Positions 7,802 through 15,779 are shown, counted from the stretch's first letter. The stretch: DNA of 42,044 bases from Rhodobacter sp. (GCA_030066215.1 JASJCA010000015.1:1-42044), one strand, 5' to 3'. The notes: generated by a model from the letters alone, not told the origin. Numbers and translations are program-made.

Positions 7802-8340
7802 TGCACCGCCTCCGGGGCCGGGTGGCGGTAAACGAGAACCTCGGTGTCGCTGCCATTGTTGGGGGCTTCGGCGTTGGGGTCGCGCGTTGCGCCAAGGCGT
7901 TCGGCCAGAGCGATCGAGCGCGTGTTGGGCGCGTCGATATAGCTGACCGCGGTGGTCCAGCCGAGCCTGTCATAGGCGAAGCGGCGGGCGGCTTGGGCGG
8001 CCTCGAAAGCGATGCCCTTGCCCTCGTTCTCGGGTGCCCAGATGGTCCAGCCGATTTCCTGCTCCGGCCAGTCGGCGGGGTGCCACGGGCCGGCCATGCC
8101 GAGCGCGGTGTCGTCGTCTTTCGCCGTGATCACGAAACTGCCGTATCCGCGCAGGACCCACATGCCCACGACATGGGCAAAGCCGCGCCAGGCGGTGCGC
8201 AGGGTGTAGGGTCCGCCGATATGCTCGGCGCGATCGCTTTGCGCGAAGGCGTTCCACAGCGGCCAATCCTGCGCGTCCGGCGCCCGCAGCCGCAGGCGGT
8301 CGGTCTCGAGGACCGGGGTATCGGCGAGGTGCGGGGTCAT
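7798..8340 (-). CDS. GNAT acetyltransferase, RimJ/RimL type (array copy 5)
   Basis: The first gene of the array in transcription order: 180 residues from MTPHLADTPVLETDRLRLRAPDAQDW. Motif A is ENEGKGIAFEAAQAARRFA and the late motif is NTRSIALAERLGA. The frame stays open for 48 more codons upstream, but that part is low-complexity and lacks the family fold, so ATG 8338-8340 is preferred. The first TGA upstream in another frame also overlaps this ATG as ATGA, leaving open a coupled short frame between ffh and this gene. Downstream it overlaps copy 4 by four bases. Confidence 0.88.
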   Translation of the reverse strand: MTPHLADTPVLETDRLRLRAPDAQDWPLWNAFAQSDRAEHIGGPYTLRTAWRGFAHVVGMWVLRGYGSFVITAKDDDTALGMAGPWHPADWPEQEIGWTIWAPENEGKGIAFEAAQAARRFAYDRLGWTTAVSYIDAPNTRSIALAERLGATRDPNAEAPNNGSDTEVLVYRHPAPEAVH

Positions 8341-8647
8341 GTCTGGGGCCGGGCCGCTGTCAAACTGTCGCGCTGCCGCGCGGCTCTTTTTCGGCCAGGA
8401 GAGAGGCGACGCGGTGTTGCCATCATTGCGCGGGTTGCGGGGGCGCGGAGTTTGCTGAGAAGCGCTTGAAGGTGAGGCGGACAAGGAAAGCGTCCGGTGG
8501 ACGGTTTCCCCGACGAACGACTGCCTTCAAGGCGCGTTCGCGATCGCGTGGCCGCCTGGCCGCGCGTCAAAGATCTTCGCCCGCCTGCGGCGGCGCCTTC
8601 AGGGTCCTTGACCCGCGTCCACGCGGCGGTGGTGCGAATGGCGGCGG
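8341..8647. other. Gap between ffh and the GNAT array
   Basis: A 307-base stretch on the minus-strand route from ffh to the acetyltransferases. A 104-codon minus-strand frame (8337-8651) begins in an ATGA overlap with the ffh stop and ends in an ATGA overlap with the next ATG. Only its first 15 or so codons have the C/G-ending third positions of local genes; the rest is Arg/Pro/Ser-rich with mixed third positions and no recognisable fold. I treat it as unproven. GTCAAGG and CTTTGAC form an imperfect inverted repeat near 8565-8615. Confidence 0.4.
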
Positions 8648-10141
8648 TCATTTCTTCTTTCCGAAGCCGGAGAGGCCGGGGGGCAGCTGCATGCCGCCTC
8701 CGGGCATGCCGGGGAAGCCGCCGGGCATACCTCCAGGGCCGCCCATGGACTTGGCCGCGGCCTGCAATTCGGCCTCCGACGGGCCGCCCTTGCCGAACAT
8801 GCCCTTCATTGCCTGTTTCAGCATGCCGCCTTTGCCCATCTTGCCCATGCGCTTCATCATGTCGCCCATCTGCCGCTGCATCTTCAGCAGGCGGTTGAGC
8901 TCGCTGACCTCCAGCCCGGCGCCCTTGGCGATGCGTTTCTTGCGGCTGGCCTGCAGGATCTGCGGGTTGGCGCGCTCGCGCTTGGTCATCGACTGGATCA
9001 AGGCGACCTGGCGGCGGATCATGGTGTCGTCGATGCCGGCCTCGTCCATCTGTTTCGCGGCCTTCTTCATGCCCGGCATGAGCCCCATGATGCCTTCCAT
9101 GCCGCCCATTTTCTGCATCTGTTCGAGCTGCATCCTGAGGTCGTTCATGTTGAACTGGCCCTTCTGGAAGCGCTTCATCATGCGCTCGGCCTTTTCCTGC
9201 TCGATGGTGGCCTGGGCCTTCTCCACCAGGCTGACGATGTCGCCCATGCCGAGGATCCGGCCCGCGATGCGTTCGGGGTGGAATTCCTCCAGCGCGTCCA
9301 TCTTTTCGCCAAGGCCGACGAATTTGATCGGCTTGCCGGTGACCGCGCGCATGCTGAGCGCCGCGCCGCCGCGGCCGTCGCCGTCCATCCGGGTCAGCAC
9401 CACGCCTGAGATCCCGATGCGTTCGTCGAAATTCTCGGCGGTGTGCACCGCGTCCTGGCCGGTCAGGCCGTCGACCACCAACAGCGTCTCGCGGGGGGTG
9501 GCGACGTCGCGCACGTCTTCGACCTGCTGCATCAGCTCTTCGTCGATCGAGAGCCGCCCGGCGGTGTCGAGCATGTAGACGTCGTAACCGCCGAGCGTCG
9601 CCTGCTGTTTTGCCCGCTTGGCGATGTCGACGGGGCCCTGGCCCGGGACGATCGGCAGGGTGTCGACGCCAATCTGGGTGCCGAGGATCGCCAGTTGCTC
9701 CATCGCCGCGGGGCGGTTGGTGTCCAGCGAGGCCATCAGCACCCGCTTGCCGTTCACTTCCGTAAGCCGCTTGGCGAGCTTCGCCGTGGTCGTGGTCTTG
9801 CCGCCGCCCTGCAGGCCGACCATCAGGATCGGCGCGGGCGGGTTGTCGATCTTCAGTTCGCCGGGCTCGTCGTTGTCGCCGGCCAGCACATGCACCAGCT
9901 CGTCATGCACGATCTTCACGACCTGCTGGCCCGGCGTAACCGATTTGGTCACCGCCTGGCCGGTGGCCTTCTCTTGCACCGCCTTGACGAAATCGCGTGC
10001 CACGGGCAGCGAGACGTCGGCCTCCAAAAGCGCCACGCGCACCTCGCGCAGCGCGGTCTTGACGTCGTCTTCGGAAAGTGCGCCCTGCTTGGTCAGCCGG
10101 TCGAAGACGCCGGAGAGGCGTTCGGAGAGGTTTTCGAACAT
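8648..10141 (-). CDS. ffh: Signal recognition particle protein Ffh
   Basis: A 497-residue SRP54 GTPase that binds signal sequences of nascent membrane proteins and delivers ribosomes to FtsY. Domain order: N domain (MFENLSERLSGVFDRL, ALLEADVSLPVARDF), then the G domain with P-loop GLQGGGKTTTTAKLAKRL, DTNRPAA, DTAGRLSIDEELM and TRMDGDGRGGAALS, then a methionine-rich M domain (about residues 300-440). A Gly/Met/Pro-rich tail (GGPGGMPGGFPGMPGGGM) ends in GFGKKK. ATG 10139-10141 starts the conserved N domain; upstream codons in frame are leader sequence. It heads the conserved ffh-rpsP-rimM-trmD-rplS order, here expanded by acetyltransferase genes. Confidence 0.97.
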   Translation of the reverse strand: MFENLSERLSGVFDRLTKQGALSEDDVKTALREVRVALLEADVSLPVARDFVKAVQEKATGQAVTKSVTPGQQVVKIVHDELVHVLAGDNDEPGELKIDNPPAPILMVGLQGGGKTTTTAKLAKRLTEVNGKRVLMASLDTNRPAAMEQLAILGTQIGVDTLPIVPGQGPVDIAKRAKQQATLGGYDVYMLDTAGRLSIDEELMQQVEDVRDVATPRETLLVVDGLTGQDAVHTAENFDERIGISGVVLTRMDGDGRGGAALSMRAVTGKPIKFVGLGEKMDALEEFHPERIAGRILGMGDIVSLVEKAQATIEQEKAERMMKRFQKGQFNMNDLRMQLEQMQKMGGMEGIMGLMPGMKKAAKQMDEAGIDDTMIRRQVALIQSMTKRERANPQILQASRKKRIAKGAGLEVSELNRLLKMQRQMGDMMKRMGKMGKGGMLKQAMKGMFGKGGPSEAELQAAAKSMGGPGGMPGGFPGMPGGGMQLPPGLSGFGKKK

Positions 10142-10198
10142 GTCTCGTCCCTTCTTCTGGTCTCCCCCGAGGTGGGGCCGACCGGCGTTTTTCTCAAG

Positions 10199-10301
10199 CA
10201 CGCCTCCGGCGTGACAACCACAAGCGCCCCCGCGGGCGTACAACGCTGGCGGAGGGCGATCCCGGGCCACACCCGGGACCGGAAGCTATCGCAACTTCCG
10301 G
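10199..10301 (-). promoter_or_regulatory. Hairpin-rich 5' leader of ffh
   Basis: Four separate stem-loops lie between the ffh promoter and its start codon. They are CACGCC/GGCGTG (10199-10213), CGCCC/GGGCG (10225-10238), TCCCGGG/CCCGGGA (10260-10278) and CCGGAAG/CTTCCGG (10279-10301). All stems are perfect by eye. About 57 bases separate the last hairpin from the ATG. The arrangement suggests a structured leader of roughly 160 bases. A role in control of ffh is inference; no known riboswitch class was recognised. Confidence 0.5.
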
Positions 10302-10310
10302 GGTCGGGCG

Positions 10311-10339
10311 CATAAACCGCTTGGGCGCTGAAAAGTCAA
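10311..10339 (-). promoter_or_regulatory. Candidate sigma-70 promoter for ffh
   Basis: On the minus strand TTGACT (10334-10339) is followed after exactly 17 bases by TTTATG (10311-10316). The -35 hexamer matches the alphaproteobacterial consensus well; the -10 is weaker. Transcription would start near 10304 and read straight into the hairpin leader before ffh. Confidence 0.5.
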
Positions 10340-10410
10340 GCACGGGCCACAAATCAGCCCGGTCATGCTATTAACCGCGTTAGTCGTTAGCGGTTGCCGG
10401 GGAATTCGCG

Positions 10411-11781
10411 ATGGAAGGCCTGATCATTCTCGTCGTCGAGTTCCTGGCCGTGTTGCTGTGGCCGGTCTTTGCACTCTGCGCCGCGGCACTGTTGGCGCTG
10501 ATCGAGATTCTGTTCGAACTGGTGCGGGCGCTGTTTGGCCGCCGCGCCGCGCGGCGAAGCCCCGCACCCCGGCCGGAACCGGTGGAGAGCCCGGCGGCGC
10601 GTATTGAACGCGCCCGGGCGGCGCGGGCGGTGCGGCGGCGGCTTGTGGGCTTCATCGGGGTGCCGCTGGCGGTGGCCCTGGTGCCGGTGATCCTGATCAA
10701 CCTCGTCTTCTTCGACCCCATGGCGCGCTGGGTCACGGACCGGATCGCCGGGCGGACGGGCATCGATATCGCCTATGACCGGATCGACGGCGATCTGTTT
10801 ACCGGCAAGCTCGCGGTCGAAGGGCTGCGCGTGGCCCGTCCCGCCGATGCCAAGCCGGGATTCGACGTCGAGGTGGCGCGCGTGGCGGCCGATGCCGATC
10901 TATGGACGATCTTCGCCCGCGAACGGCGCCTTCAGGCACTGGCGATCGAAGGCGTCACGGGACGGCTCGAAGCGGGCGCGCCGGTGCCGGAGGACGCAGG
11001 CAGACCCAACCTGCCGCAAACCGACGCCGAGCGGCCGAAACGCGCGTTCGCCGTTGCGAACCTGCAGATGGCGGATGTCGTGGTCGACATTGTACAACAC
11101 GACCGAAGCCCCGTGCGTCTGGAGATCATTGAAGCGTCGAGCGGGTTATTCCGCAGCCGCCACGCCGCGTTCGACTTGTTCTTCCGGTCCAATCTCGAGG
11201 CCCGGGTCGATGACGTGTCGCTGGTTGTGGAGACCGAGGAATTGTCGGAGCGGTCGCGCCGCACCGCCTGGCGGCTCGACAAGGCACCGGTCGAACCGAT
11301 CGGCGATCTGGTGGGCCGCGCTCCCGCGACCTGGTTCCGGGACGGCATCGTGACGGTGGAGGTCGAGGATTTCTGGGATCTCGACGACCTGACGGTGGAC
11401 ATGGACTGGCGGCTGTTTCTGGCGGATGCGGTGATCGCGGCGCCAGAGGGCGCGCGGTTGCGCGACAGGGCCTTGGCCGCGGCGCTCAACAAGGTGGTGC
11501 AGGGTCGGCCCGACGGGGTGGACCTGTCGTTCAGCCTTTACCTCGACGAAGAGACGTTCAGCGCCACGGGCTCGCGCGATCTATCGGCGCTGTGGCAGGC
11601 GATGCGGCCTGCGCTGCAACAGCTGCTGGCCGCGAACGGGATCGAGATCACGGGCTCGGATGCGCCACCTGACGCGGGGCCGGAGCCTGTCGAAGAGGCA
11701 GCCAAGCCGACCCTAGGCGACCGCGCAAAATCCATTGCTGGCCGGGTCGGCGGTCTGATCCGAGGTCAGCCGGAGGAATAG
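10411..11781 (+). CDS. Membrane-anchored AsmA-like protein
   Basis: A 456-residue protein of uncertain function. Residues 1-35 form one hydrophobic segment (LIILVVEFLAVLLWPVFALC and following). After a basic Arg/Ala-rich linker a second segment follows (GFIGVPLAVALVPVILINLVFF, about residues 79-100). The remaining 350 residues are hydrophilic. Just after the second segment, GIDIAYDRIDGDLFTGKLAVEGLRV resembles the start of AsmA/TamB-like domains, which bridge the inner and outer membranes. This relationship is inferred from one motif. The C terminus is acidic then amphipathic. It is transcribed divergently from ffh and appears to be monocistronic, converging on the azoreductase gene. Confidence 0.8.
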   Translation: MEGLIILVVEFLAVLLWPVFALCAAALLALIEILFELVRALFGRRAARRSPAPRPEPVESPAARIERARAARAVRRRLVGFIGVPLAVALVPVILINLVFFDPMARWVTDRIAGRTGIDIAYDRIDGDLFTGKLAVEGLRVARPADAKPGFDVEVARVAADADLWTIFARERRLQALAIEGVTGRLEAGAPVPEDAGRPNLPQTDAERPKRAFAVANLQMADVVVDIVQHDRSPVRLEIIEASSGLFRSRHAAFDLFFRSNLEARVDDVSLVVETEELSERSRRTAWRLDKAPVEPIGDLVGRAPATWFRDGIVTVEVEDFWDLDDLTVDMDWRLFLADAVIAAPEGARLRDRALAAALNKVVQGRPDGVDLSFSLYLDEETFSATGSRDLSALWQAMRPALQQLLAANGIEITGSDAPPDAGPEPVEEAAKPTLGDRAKSIAGRVGGLIRGQPEE

Positions 11782-11833
11782 GGTGCCGCGCGGCACGGCG
11801 GGAGGAGACCGCGCCGCGCGGGCTTGGCCAGCC

Positions 11834-12430
11834 TCAGGCGGCCAATGGCATGGCGTCGACGGCGTCCTGGGCGGCGCGCACGGTGCCTTCCATGTCGATC
11901 GCGGTGCGGTCGGCGCGGATGAACTGCACGTCCTCAATGCCGATGAAGCCCAGCACGTGGCGCAGATAGCCGGTGGCAAAATCGATGTCCGATCCCATCT
12001 CGGTGCCGCCGGAGGCGACGGTGATAATGGCGCGCTTGCCCTCCAGCAGGCCGCGCGGGCCCTCGGCGGTGTAACGGAACGTGCGGCCGGCGCGGGCGAC
12101 GAGATCGATCCAGGCCTTCAGCGCCGCCGGCACGCCGAAATTGTAGATCGGCAGGCCGATGATCAGCGTGTCAGCGGCCTCGAGTTCCGCGACCAGGCTA
12201 TCCGACAGCGCCAGGCGCGCGCGCTGGTCATCCGTCCGGTCGGCCTCTGGCGTGAAGTTGGCGCCGATCCAGGCCTCGTCGATCTGCGGCAGGGCGTCGG
12301 TCAAATCGCGGGTCGTGACCTGGGTCTCGCCCTCGGTGGCGAAGCGGGCGATCAGGCGGTCGTTGAGCTCGCGGCTGATCGATCCGGTGCGGCGGGCCGA
12401 GGCGTCGATGCGCAGGATGTGGTGGGTCAT
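11834..12430 (-). CDS. azoR: FMN-dependent NADH-azoreductase
   Basis: A 198-residue flavodoxin-like NAD(P)H quinone/azo reductase. The N terminus MTHHILRIDASARRTGSISREL carries the FMN phosphate-binding loop. PIYNFGVPAALKAWIDLVARAGRTFRYT is the flavin-contact signature, and SGGTEMGSDIDFATGYLRHVLGFIG the later flavin-binding loop. Physiologically these enzymes reduce quinones and so protect against electrophile stress. The ATG at 12428-12430 faces a divergent LysR gene 99 bases away, the classic arrangement of an azoR controlled by its neighbour. Longer upstream frames run through the regulator on the opposite strand and are not used. Confidence 0.93.
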   Translation of the reverse strand: MTHHILRIDASARRTGSISRELNDRLIARFATEGETQVTTRDLTDALPQIDEAWIGANFTPEADRTDDQRARLALSDSLVAELEAADTLIIGLPIYNFGVPAALKAWIDLVARAGRTFRYTAEGPRGLLEGKRAIITVASGGTEMGSDIDFATGYLRHVLGFIGIEDVQFIRADRTAIDMEGTVRAAQDAVDAMPLAA

Positions 12431-12529
12431 GTCTGGGTCCTGTTGGTTCGTGTGCTGTGGACAAACATGGCCCTTGCATTTTCGAACGCAATTGGTGAAT
12501 TTGAACATGATCTGTTTAGGAGTGCACAT
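12431..12529. promoter_or_regulatory. Divergent azoR/LysR control region
   Basis: The 99-base space between the divergent start codons. It contains TTC-N13-GAA dyad symmetry around CAATTG at 12482-12500 (TTCGAACGCAATTGGTGAA), of the size LysR-type regulators bind. It lies close to the regulator's own start, which fits autorepression plus activation of azoR. The site is inferred from symmetry only. Confidence 0.4.
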
Positions 12530-13417
12530 ATGGCTTTGGGAACCTGGGACGAGATTCGCACCGCCTTTCACGTGGCGCGGCTGGGCACGGTCAGCGGCGC
12601 GGCGGATGTGCTGGGCGTGCACCACGCCACGGTGATCCGCCATATCGACGCGTTGGAAGAACGGCTGGGCGCGAAGCTCTTCCAACGTCACGCGCGCGGC
12701 TATACCCCGACCGAGGCCGGGCAGGACCTGTTGCAGGTGGCGCAAACGACAGACGACCAGTTCACCCAGCTTGCGGGCCGCATCCGGGGCCGCGGCGAGG
12801 AAGTGACGGGCGAGCTGATCGTCACCACGCTCAGCGGGCTGGCGCCGCTGTTGGTGCCCTCGCTGGTGAAGTTCCAGGACGCGCATCCGGACCTGATCGT
12901 GCGGCTTCTGACCGGCGAGCGGCTGTTCCGGATGGAATATGGCGAGGCGCATGTGGCGATCCGCGCTGGGTCGCCACCGGACCAGCCCGACAATGTGGTC
13001 CAGGCCTTCTGTCGACAAAGTGGGGCGATGTATGCCTCGAAAGGCTACATCAAACAGTTCGGCATGCCGAAAGGCGACGCCGATCTCGCCGATCACCGGT
13101 TTATCTGCCACGACAGCGAGACCGCGCGCGCGCCGTTCGACCGCTGGATCCGTGACAACATCCCTGATGCGCAGATCAGCTTCCGTGCCACCGAACAGAC
13201 GGTGATGCAGGCCGCGGTGCGCAACGGCGCCGGAATCGGCTTTGTGCCCTTGTGGGAGGCGAAGCACTATCCGGAACTGGTACAGGTGCTGCCACCGCGC
13301 GAGGAATGGTCGGCGCCCTTGTGGCTCGTCACCCATGTCGATCTGCACCGGACGATGAAGGTGCAGGCGTTCACCGCGTTCCTGAAGGAAGAGGCGAAGT
13401 CCTGGCCGGTGGATTGA
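12530..13417 (+). CDS. LysR family transcriptional regulator
   Basis: A 295-residue LysR-type regulator. The N-terminal winged helix spans about residues 6-65: IRTAFHVARLGTVSGAADVLGVHHATVIRHIDALEERLGAKLFQR. The effector domain follows (ELIVTTLSGLAPLLVPSLVKFQDAHPDLIVRLL, RNGAGIGFVPLWEA). ATG 12530 is chosen because AGGAG lies seven bases upstream (12518-12522); the longer open frame upstream overlaps azoR and is not coding. Divergence from azoR suggests it controls that gene in response to quinones or similar compounds, though the ligand is unknown. The ClbS-like gene follows 82 bases later on the same strand. Confidence 0.92.
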   Translation: MALGTWDEIRTAFHVARLGTVSGAADVLGVHHATVIRHIDALEERLGAKLFQRHARGYTPTEAGQDLLQVAQTTDDQFTQLAGRIRGRGEEVTGELIVTTLSGLAPLLVPSLVKFQDAHPDLIVRLLTGERLFRMEYGEAHVAIRAGSPPDQPDNVVQAFCRQSGAMYASKGYIKQFGMPKGDADLADHRFICHDSETARAPFDRWIRDNIPDAQISFRATEQTVMQAAVRNGAGIGFVPLWEAKHYPELVQVLPPREEWSAPLWLVTHVDLHRTMKVQAFTAFLKEEAKSWPVD

Positions 13418-13499
13418 CCGCCTCGGGAACGCCGGTTGATGTGGCGCAAGGCGGCTTGGTGGCCCGTGCCCTAGCGTGCAGCGCAAAGGGAGGTGCCCG

Positions 13500-14000
13500 A
13501 TGCCCGCCGCCACGACCAAGGCCGACCTGATCGCCGTGACCGAAAAGGAATTCGCCAAGCTGCAGGCGGTGCTTGACACCGTGCCCGAGGCGCGGGCGTT
13601 GGAGAAGGACGCCGACGACACCTCGGTCAAGGACGTGGTCGCGCACCGGGCGCATTGGATCGATCTGTTCCTGGGTTGGTATGCCGACGGACAGGCAGGC
13701 CGTGAGGTGCGTTTCCCTGCACCGGGCTACAAATGGTCGGACCTGAAGGCCTACAACGCCGATCTGCGCGCCCGTCAGGCGGATATGGGCTGGGCCGAGG
13801 CGCGGGCGGCGCTGGCGGCGGGTCATGCGCGGCTGATGGGGTTTCTGGATGGGCTCGGAGAGGACGCACTCTATGGCGGGCCGATGAAGGGCGCGAAGAA
13901 CGCCTGGACCACCGGCCGCTGGGCCGAAGCGGCGGGCGCGTCGCATTACCGGTCCGCGGCGAAATACGTGCGCGCGCGGGTGAAGGCGTTTTCAAATTGA
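13500..14000 (+). CDS. ClbS/DfsB family four-helix bundle protein
   Basis: A 166-residue DUF1706-type protein of the DinB-like four-helix superfamily. It begins MPAATTKADLIAVTEKEFAKLQAVLD and contains SVKDVVAHRAHWIDLFLGWYADGQ, PAPGYKWSDLKAYNADL, and a C-terminal WTTGRWAEAAGASHYRSAAKYVRARVKAF. The founding member ClbS protects colibactin producers from their own genotoxin. Most relatives, including this one, are in genomes without colibactin genes, and their substrate is unknown. GGGAGG lies just upstream of ATG 13500, so the nine-residue longer form from 13476 is rejected. No toxin biosynthesis gene is nearby. Confidence 0.85.
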   Translation: MPAATTKADLIAVTEKEFAKLQAVLDTVPEARALEKDADDTSVKDVVAHRAHWIDLFLGWYADGQAGREVRFPAPGYKWSDLKAYNADLRARQADMGWAEARAALAAGHARLMGFLDGLGEDALYGGPMKGAKNAWTTGRWAEAAGASHYRSAAKYVRARVKAFSN

Positions 14001-14002
14001 GT

Positions 14003-14113
14003 GCCTGCGGCACACCGGTTGGGTTGCGCCGCGCGTGCCGCGCGTCGCGGTTGTTGGGGGCTCTGCCCCGCCGCCTGCGGCGGCCCCCCGAGATATTTGG
14101 GGCCAGATGAAGG
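14003..14113. repeat. Rhodobacterales-type intergenic hairpin element, copy 1
   Basis: A non-coding element between convergent genes. It contains GCCTGCGGC, TTGCGCC, a strong hairpin around GGGGGCTCTGCCCC, then GCCGCCTGCGGCGGC and the trailing CCCCGAGATATTTGGGG. Two diverged copies lie at 21754-21853 and 21944-22026. They share the order GCCTGCGGC, TTGCGCC, GC-rich hairpin, ATATTT-like core and purine-rich GA-AGAAG tail. It probably serves as a bidirectional terminator. I recognise this pattern as common in the order, but cannot count copies here. Confidence 0.6.
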
Positions 14114-14116
14114 AGC

Positions 14117-14449
14117 TTAGGGCCGGTCTTCGCCGAGCTCGCGCTCCAGGAACGCCTCGAAGGCGTCGAGGTTGACCGGTTCGAACTGGCCGAAGCCCTG
14201 CATCCAGACGCTGGCCGTCTTCAACGCATCCGGTTCCAGCTTGCACCATTTCACCCGGCCGCGCTTCTCCTGGGCAATCAGCCCGGCGGCGGCGAGAATG
14301 GTCAGGTGCTTCGAAATCGCGGCGAGCGACATCTCGAACGGTTCGGCGACGTCGGTCACCGCCATGTCGTCTTCCAGAAGCATCGTCAGGATCGACCGGC
14401 GGGTCGGGTCGGCCAAGGCGGCGAAGACGGTGTCGAGCGTTGGATCCAT
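14117..14449 (-). CDS. ArsR-type winged-helix regulator
   Basis: A 110-residue ArsR-family repressor. MDPTLDTVFAALADPTRRSILTMLLEDDMAVTDVAEPFEMSLAAISKHLTILAAAGLI is the winged helix-turn-helix, followed by RGRVKWCKLEPDALKTASVWMQGF. No metal-binding ELCVCD motif is present, so this belongs to the non-metal branch that often regulates a neighbouring SRPBCC/AHSA1 gene. No such partner is adjacent here. ATG 14447-14449 begins the conserved domain; the 50 extra upstream codons in frame are unrelated. An inverted repeat (14482-14497) just upstream is a good autoregulatory operator. It is divergent from atpI. Confidence 0.9.
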   Translation of the reverse strand: MDPTLDTVFAALADPTRRSILTMLLEDDMAVTDVAEPFEMSLAAISKHLTILAAAGLIAQEKRGRVKWCKLEPDALKTASVWMQGFGQFEPVNLDAFEAFLERELGEDRP

Positions 14450-14481
14450 GGCCCGCCGATAGGCTGGCCGGGGGCGAAAGG

Positions 14482-14497
14482 TCAACCGTTTGGTTGA
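14482..14497. promoter_or_regulatory. Candidate ArsR operator
   Basis: Inverted repeat TCAACC-N4-GGTTGA centred 40 bases upstream of the ArsR start codon. AACC/GGTT dyads of this spacing are typical of this ArsR branch (from memory). Its position fits autorepression of the regulator gene. A weaker half-site, GGGTTGA, lies at 14576-14582 on the atpI side. Confidence 0.5.
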
Positions 14498-14598
14498 ATA
14501 TGCCGCGGCGCGGAAAACGGCCCACTGACGCCCTGTGCACCCTGTCGCACTGCAATTTATATATTTTAATTCAATGGGTTGAGGAGAGGCGCGCGGCA

Positions 14599-14627
14599 TT
14601 GACTCTGCCCGACGCTGTGCCTAGCTT
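14599..14627 (+). promoter_or_regulatory. Candidate sigma-70 promoter for the atp operon
   Basis: TTGACT (14599-14604) and TAGCTT (14622-14627) are separated by 17 bases, ending 28 bases before the atpI ATG. The -35 is close to consensus and the -10 has the essential T, A and final T. An AT-rich patch (TTTATATATTTTAATT) lies upstream at 14556-14571 and may act as an UP-like element. Confidence 0.45.
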
Positions 14628-14655
14628 CCGCGCGACTGATCGAAGGGCCACACTC

Positions 14656-14982
14656 ATGGTCGATCCCGAGGAAAAGGCGCGGCTTGCCCGCCTGGACGCG
14701 CGGATCAAGGCGGCGAAAGGCGCCACCGAGGAGCGGCCCAAGATCGAAGAGCATCATTCGCAGGCACAGCTCGCCTGGCGCATGGTGATCGAGCTGGTGG
14801 CGGGTGTCGCGATCGGCTTTGGCCTCGGCTACGGGCTCGATGTGCTCTTGGGCACGCTGCCTGTCTTCCTGGCCATCATGACGGTGCTGGGGTTTCTCGC
14901 CGGAGTGCGCACGATGATGCGCTCGGCGAAGGAGATCCAGGCGGAACAGGCGGGCGACGCGCCCGGTGAAGAAGGGGACTGA
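14656..14982 (+). CDS. atpI: ATP synthase protein I
   Basis: A 108-residue AtpI/AtpZ-family inner-membrane protein that assists assembly of the c-ring. The cytoplasmic N terminus [22 protein letters not shown] is highly charged. Two membrane helices follow: [22 protein letters not shown] and [21 protein letters not shown]. The acidic C terminus ends [15 protein letters not shown] 14656 matches the family N terminus; upstream codons in frame cross the promoter region. It is the first gene of the Fo operon, and atpB starts within a few bases of its stop. The candidate promoter at 14599 would drive the entire cluster. Confidence 0.93.
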   Translation: MVDPEEKARLARLDARIKAAKGATEERPKIEEHHSQAQLAWRMVIELVAGVAIGFGLGYGLDVLLGTLPVFLAIMTVLGFLAGVRTMMRSAKEIQAEQAGDAPGEEGD

Positions 14983-14986
14983 CGAC

Positions 14987-15736
14987 GTGGCGACGGCAGA
15001 GGAAGAAGGCGGCCTGGTCTTCCACCCGATGGACCAGTTCATCGTGAAGCCGCTCTTTGGCGGCGATACCGTCAACTGGTACACCCCCACGAACGTGACC
15101 CTGTGGATGGTCATCGCGATCCTTGCGATCACCGCGCTCTTGGTCCTTGGCACCCGCGGCCGTGCGATCGTGCCGAGCCGGGTTCAGTCGGTGGCCGAGC
15201 TTGCCTACGGGTTCGTCTACAAGATGGTCGAGGATGTGGCCGGCAAGGACGGCGTGAAATACTTCCCCTACATCATGACGCTCTTCATGTTCATCGTGTT
15301 CTCGAACATGTTGGGCCTGATCCCGATGTCGTTTACGACGACATCGCACATCGCGGTGACCGCGGTGATGGCGGTGGCGGTGTTCCTGGCCGTGACCATC
15401 CTGGGCTTCGTGCTGCACGGTATGTCGTTCCTGAAGCTCTTTTGGATCAGCGCCGCGCCCCTGCCGCTCAGGCCGATCCTGGCGCTGATCGAGGTGATCA
15501 GCTACTTCGTGCGGCCCGTCAGCCACTCAATCCGTCTTGCCGGCAACATGATGGCTGGCCACGCGGTGATCAAAGTCTTCGCGGCCTTCGCCGCCGTCGC
15601 TTTGATTTCGCCGCTGTCGATCCTGGCGATCACCGCGATCTATGCGCTGGAGACCCTGGTCAGTTTCATCCAGGCCTATGTCTTCGCAATCCTCACCTGC
15701 GTCTACCTCAAGGATGCGCTGCATCCGCACCACTGA
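14987..15736 (+). CDS. atpB: ATP synthase subunit a
   Basis: A 249-residue subunit a of Fo, forming the proton half-channels beside the c-ring. Several membrane helices are evident ([59 protein letters not shown]). [14 protein letters not shown] carries the essential stator arginine, and the last helices include [27 protein letters not shown] 14987 is preferred because AAGGGG sits nine bases upstream and the protein then begins with the expected [17 protein letters not shown]; an in-frame ATG at 14966, overlapping atpI, is the alternative. Confidence 0.95.
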   Translation: MATAEEEGGLVFHPMDQFIVKPLFGGDTVNWYTPTNVTLWMVIAILAITALLVLGTRGRAIVPSRVQSVAELAYGFVYKMVEDVAGKDGVKYFPYIMTLFMFIVFSNMLGLIPMSFTTTSHIAVTAVMAVAVFLAVTILGFVLHGMSFLKLFWISAAPLPLRPILALIEVISYFVRPVSHSIRLAGNMMAGHAVIKVFAAFAAVALISPLSILAITAIYALETLVSFIQAYVFAILTCVYLKDALHPHH

Positions 15737-15779
15737 CGCAAAGACACACTCAGCCAATTCCAACGTAAGGAGAACTGAA

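Noticed and set aside
11783..12529. N-terminal extension of the LysR regulator through azoR
   Set aside because: The extension runs antisense to a certain gene; a proper ribosome-binding site and family start are at 12530.
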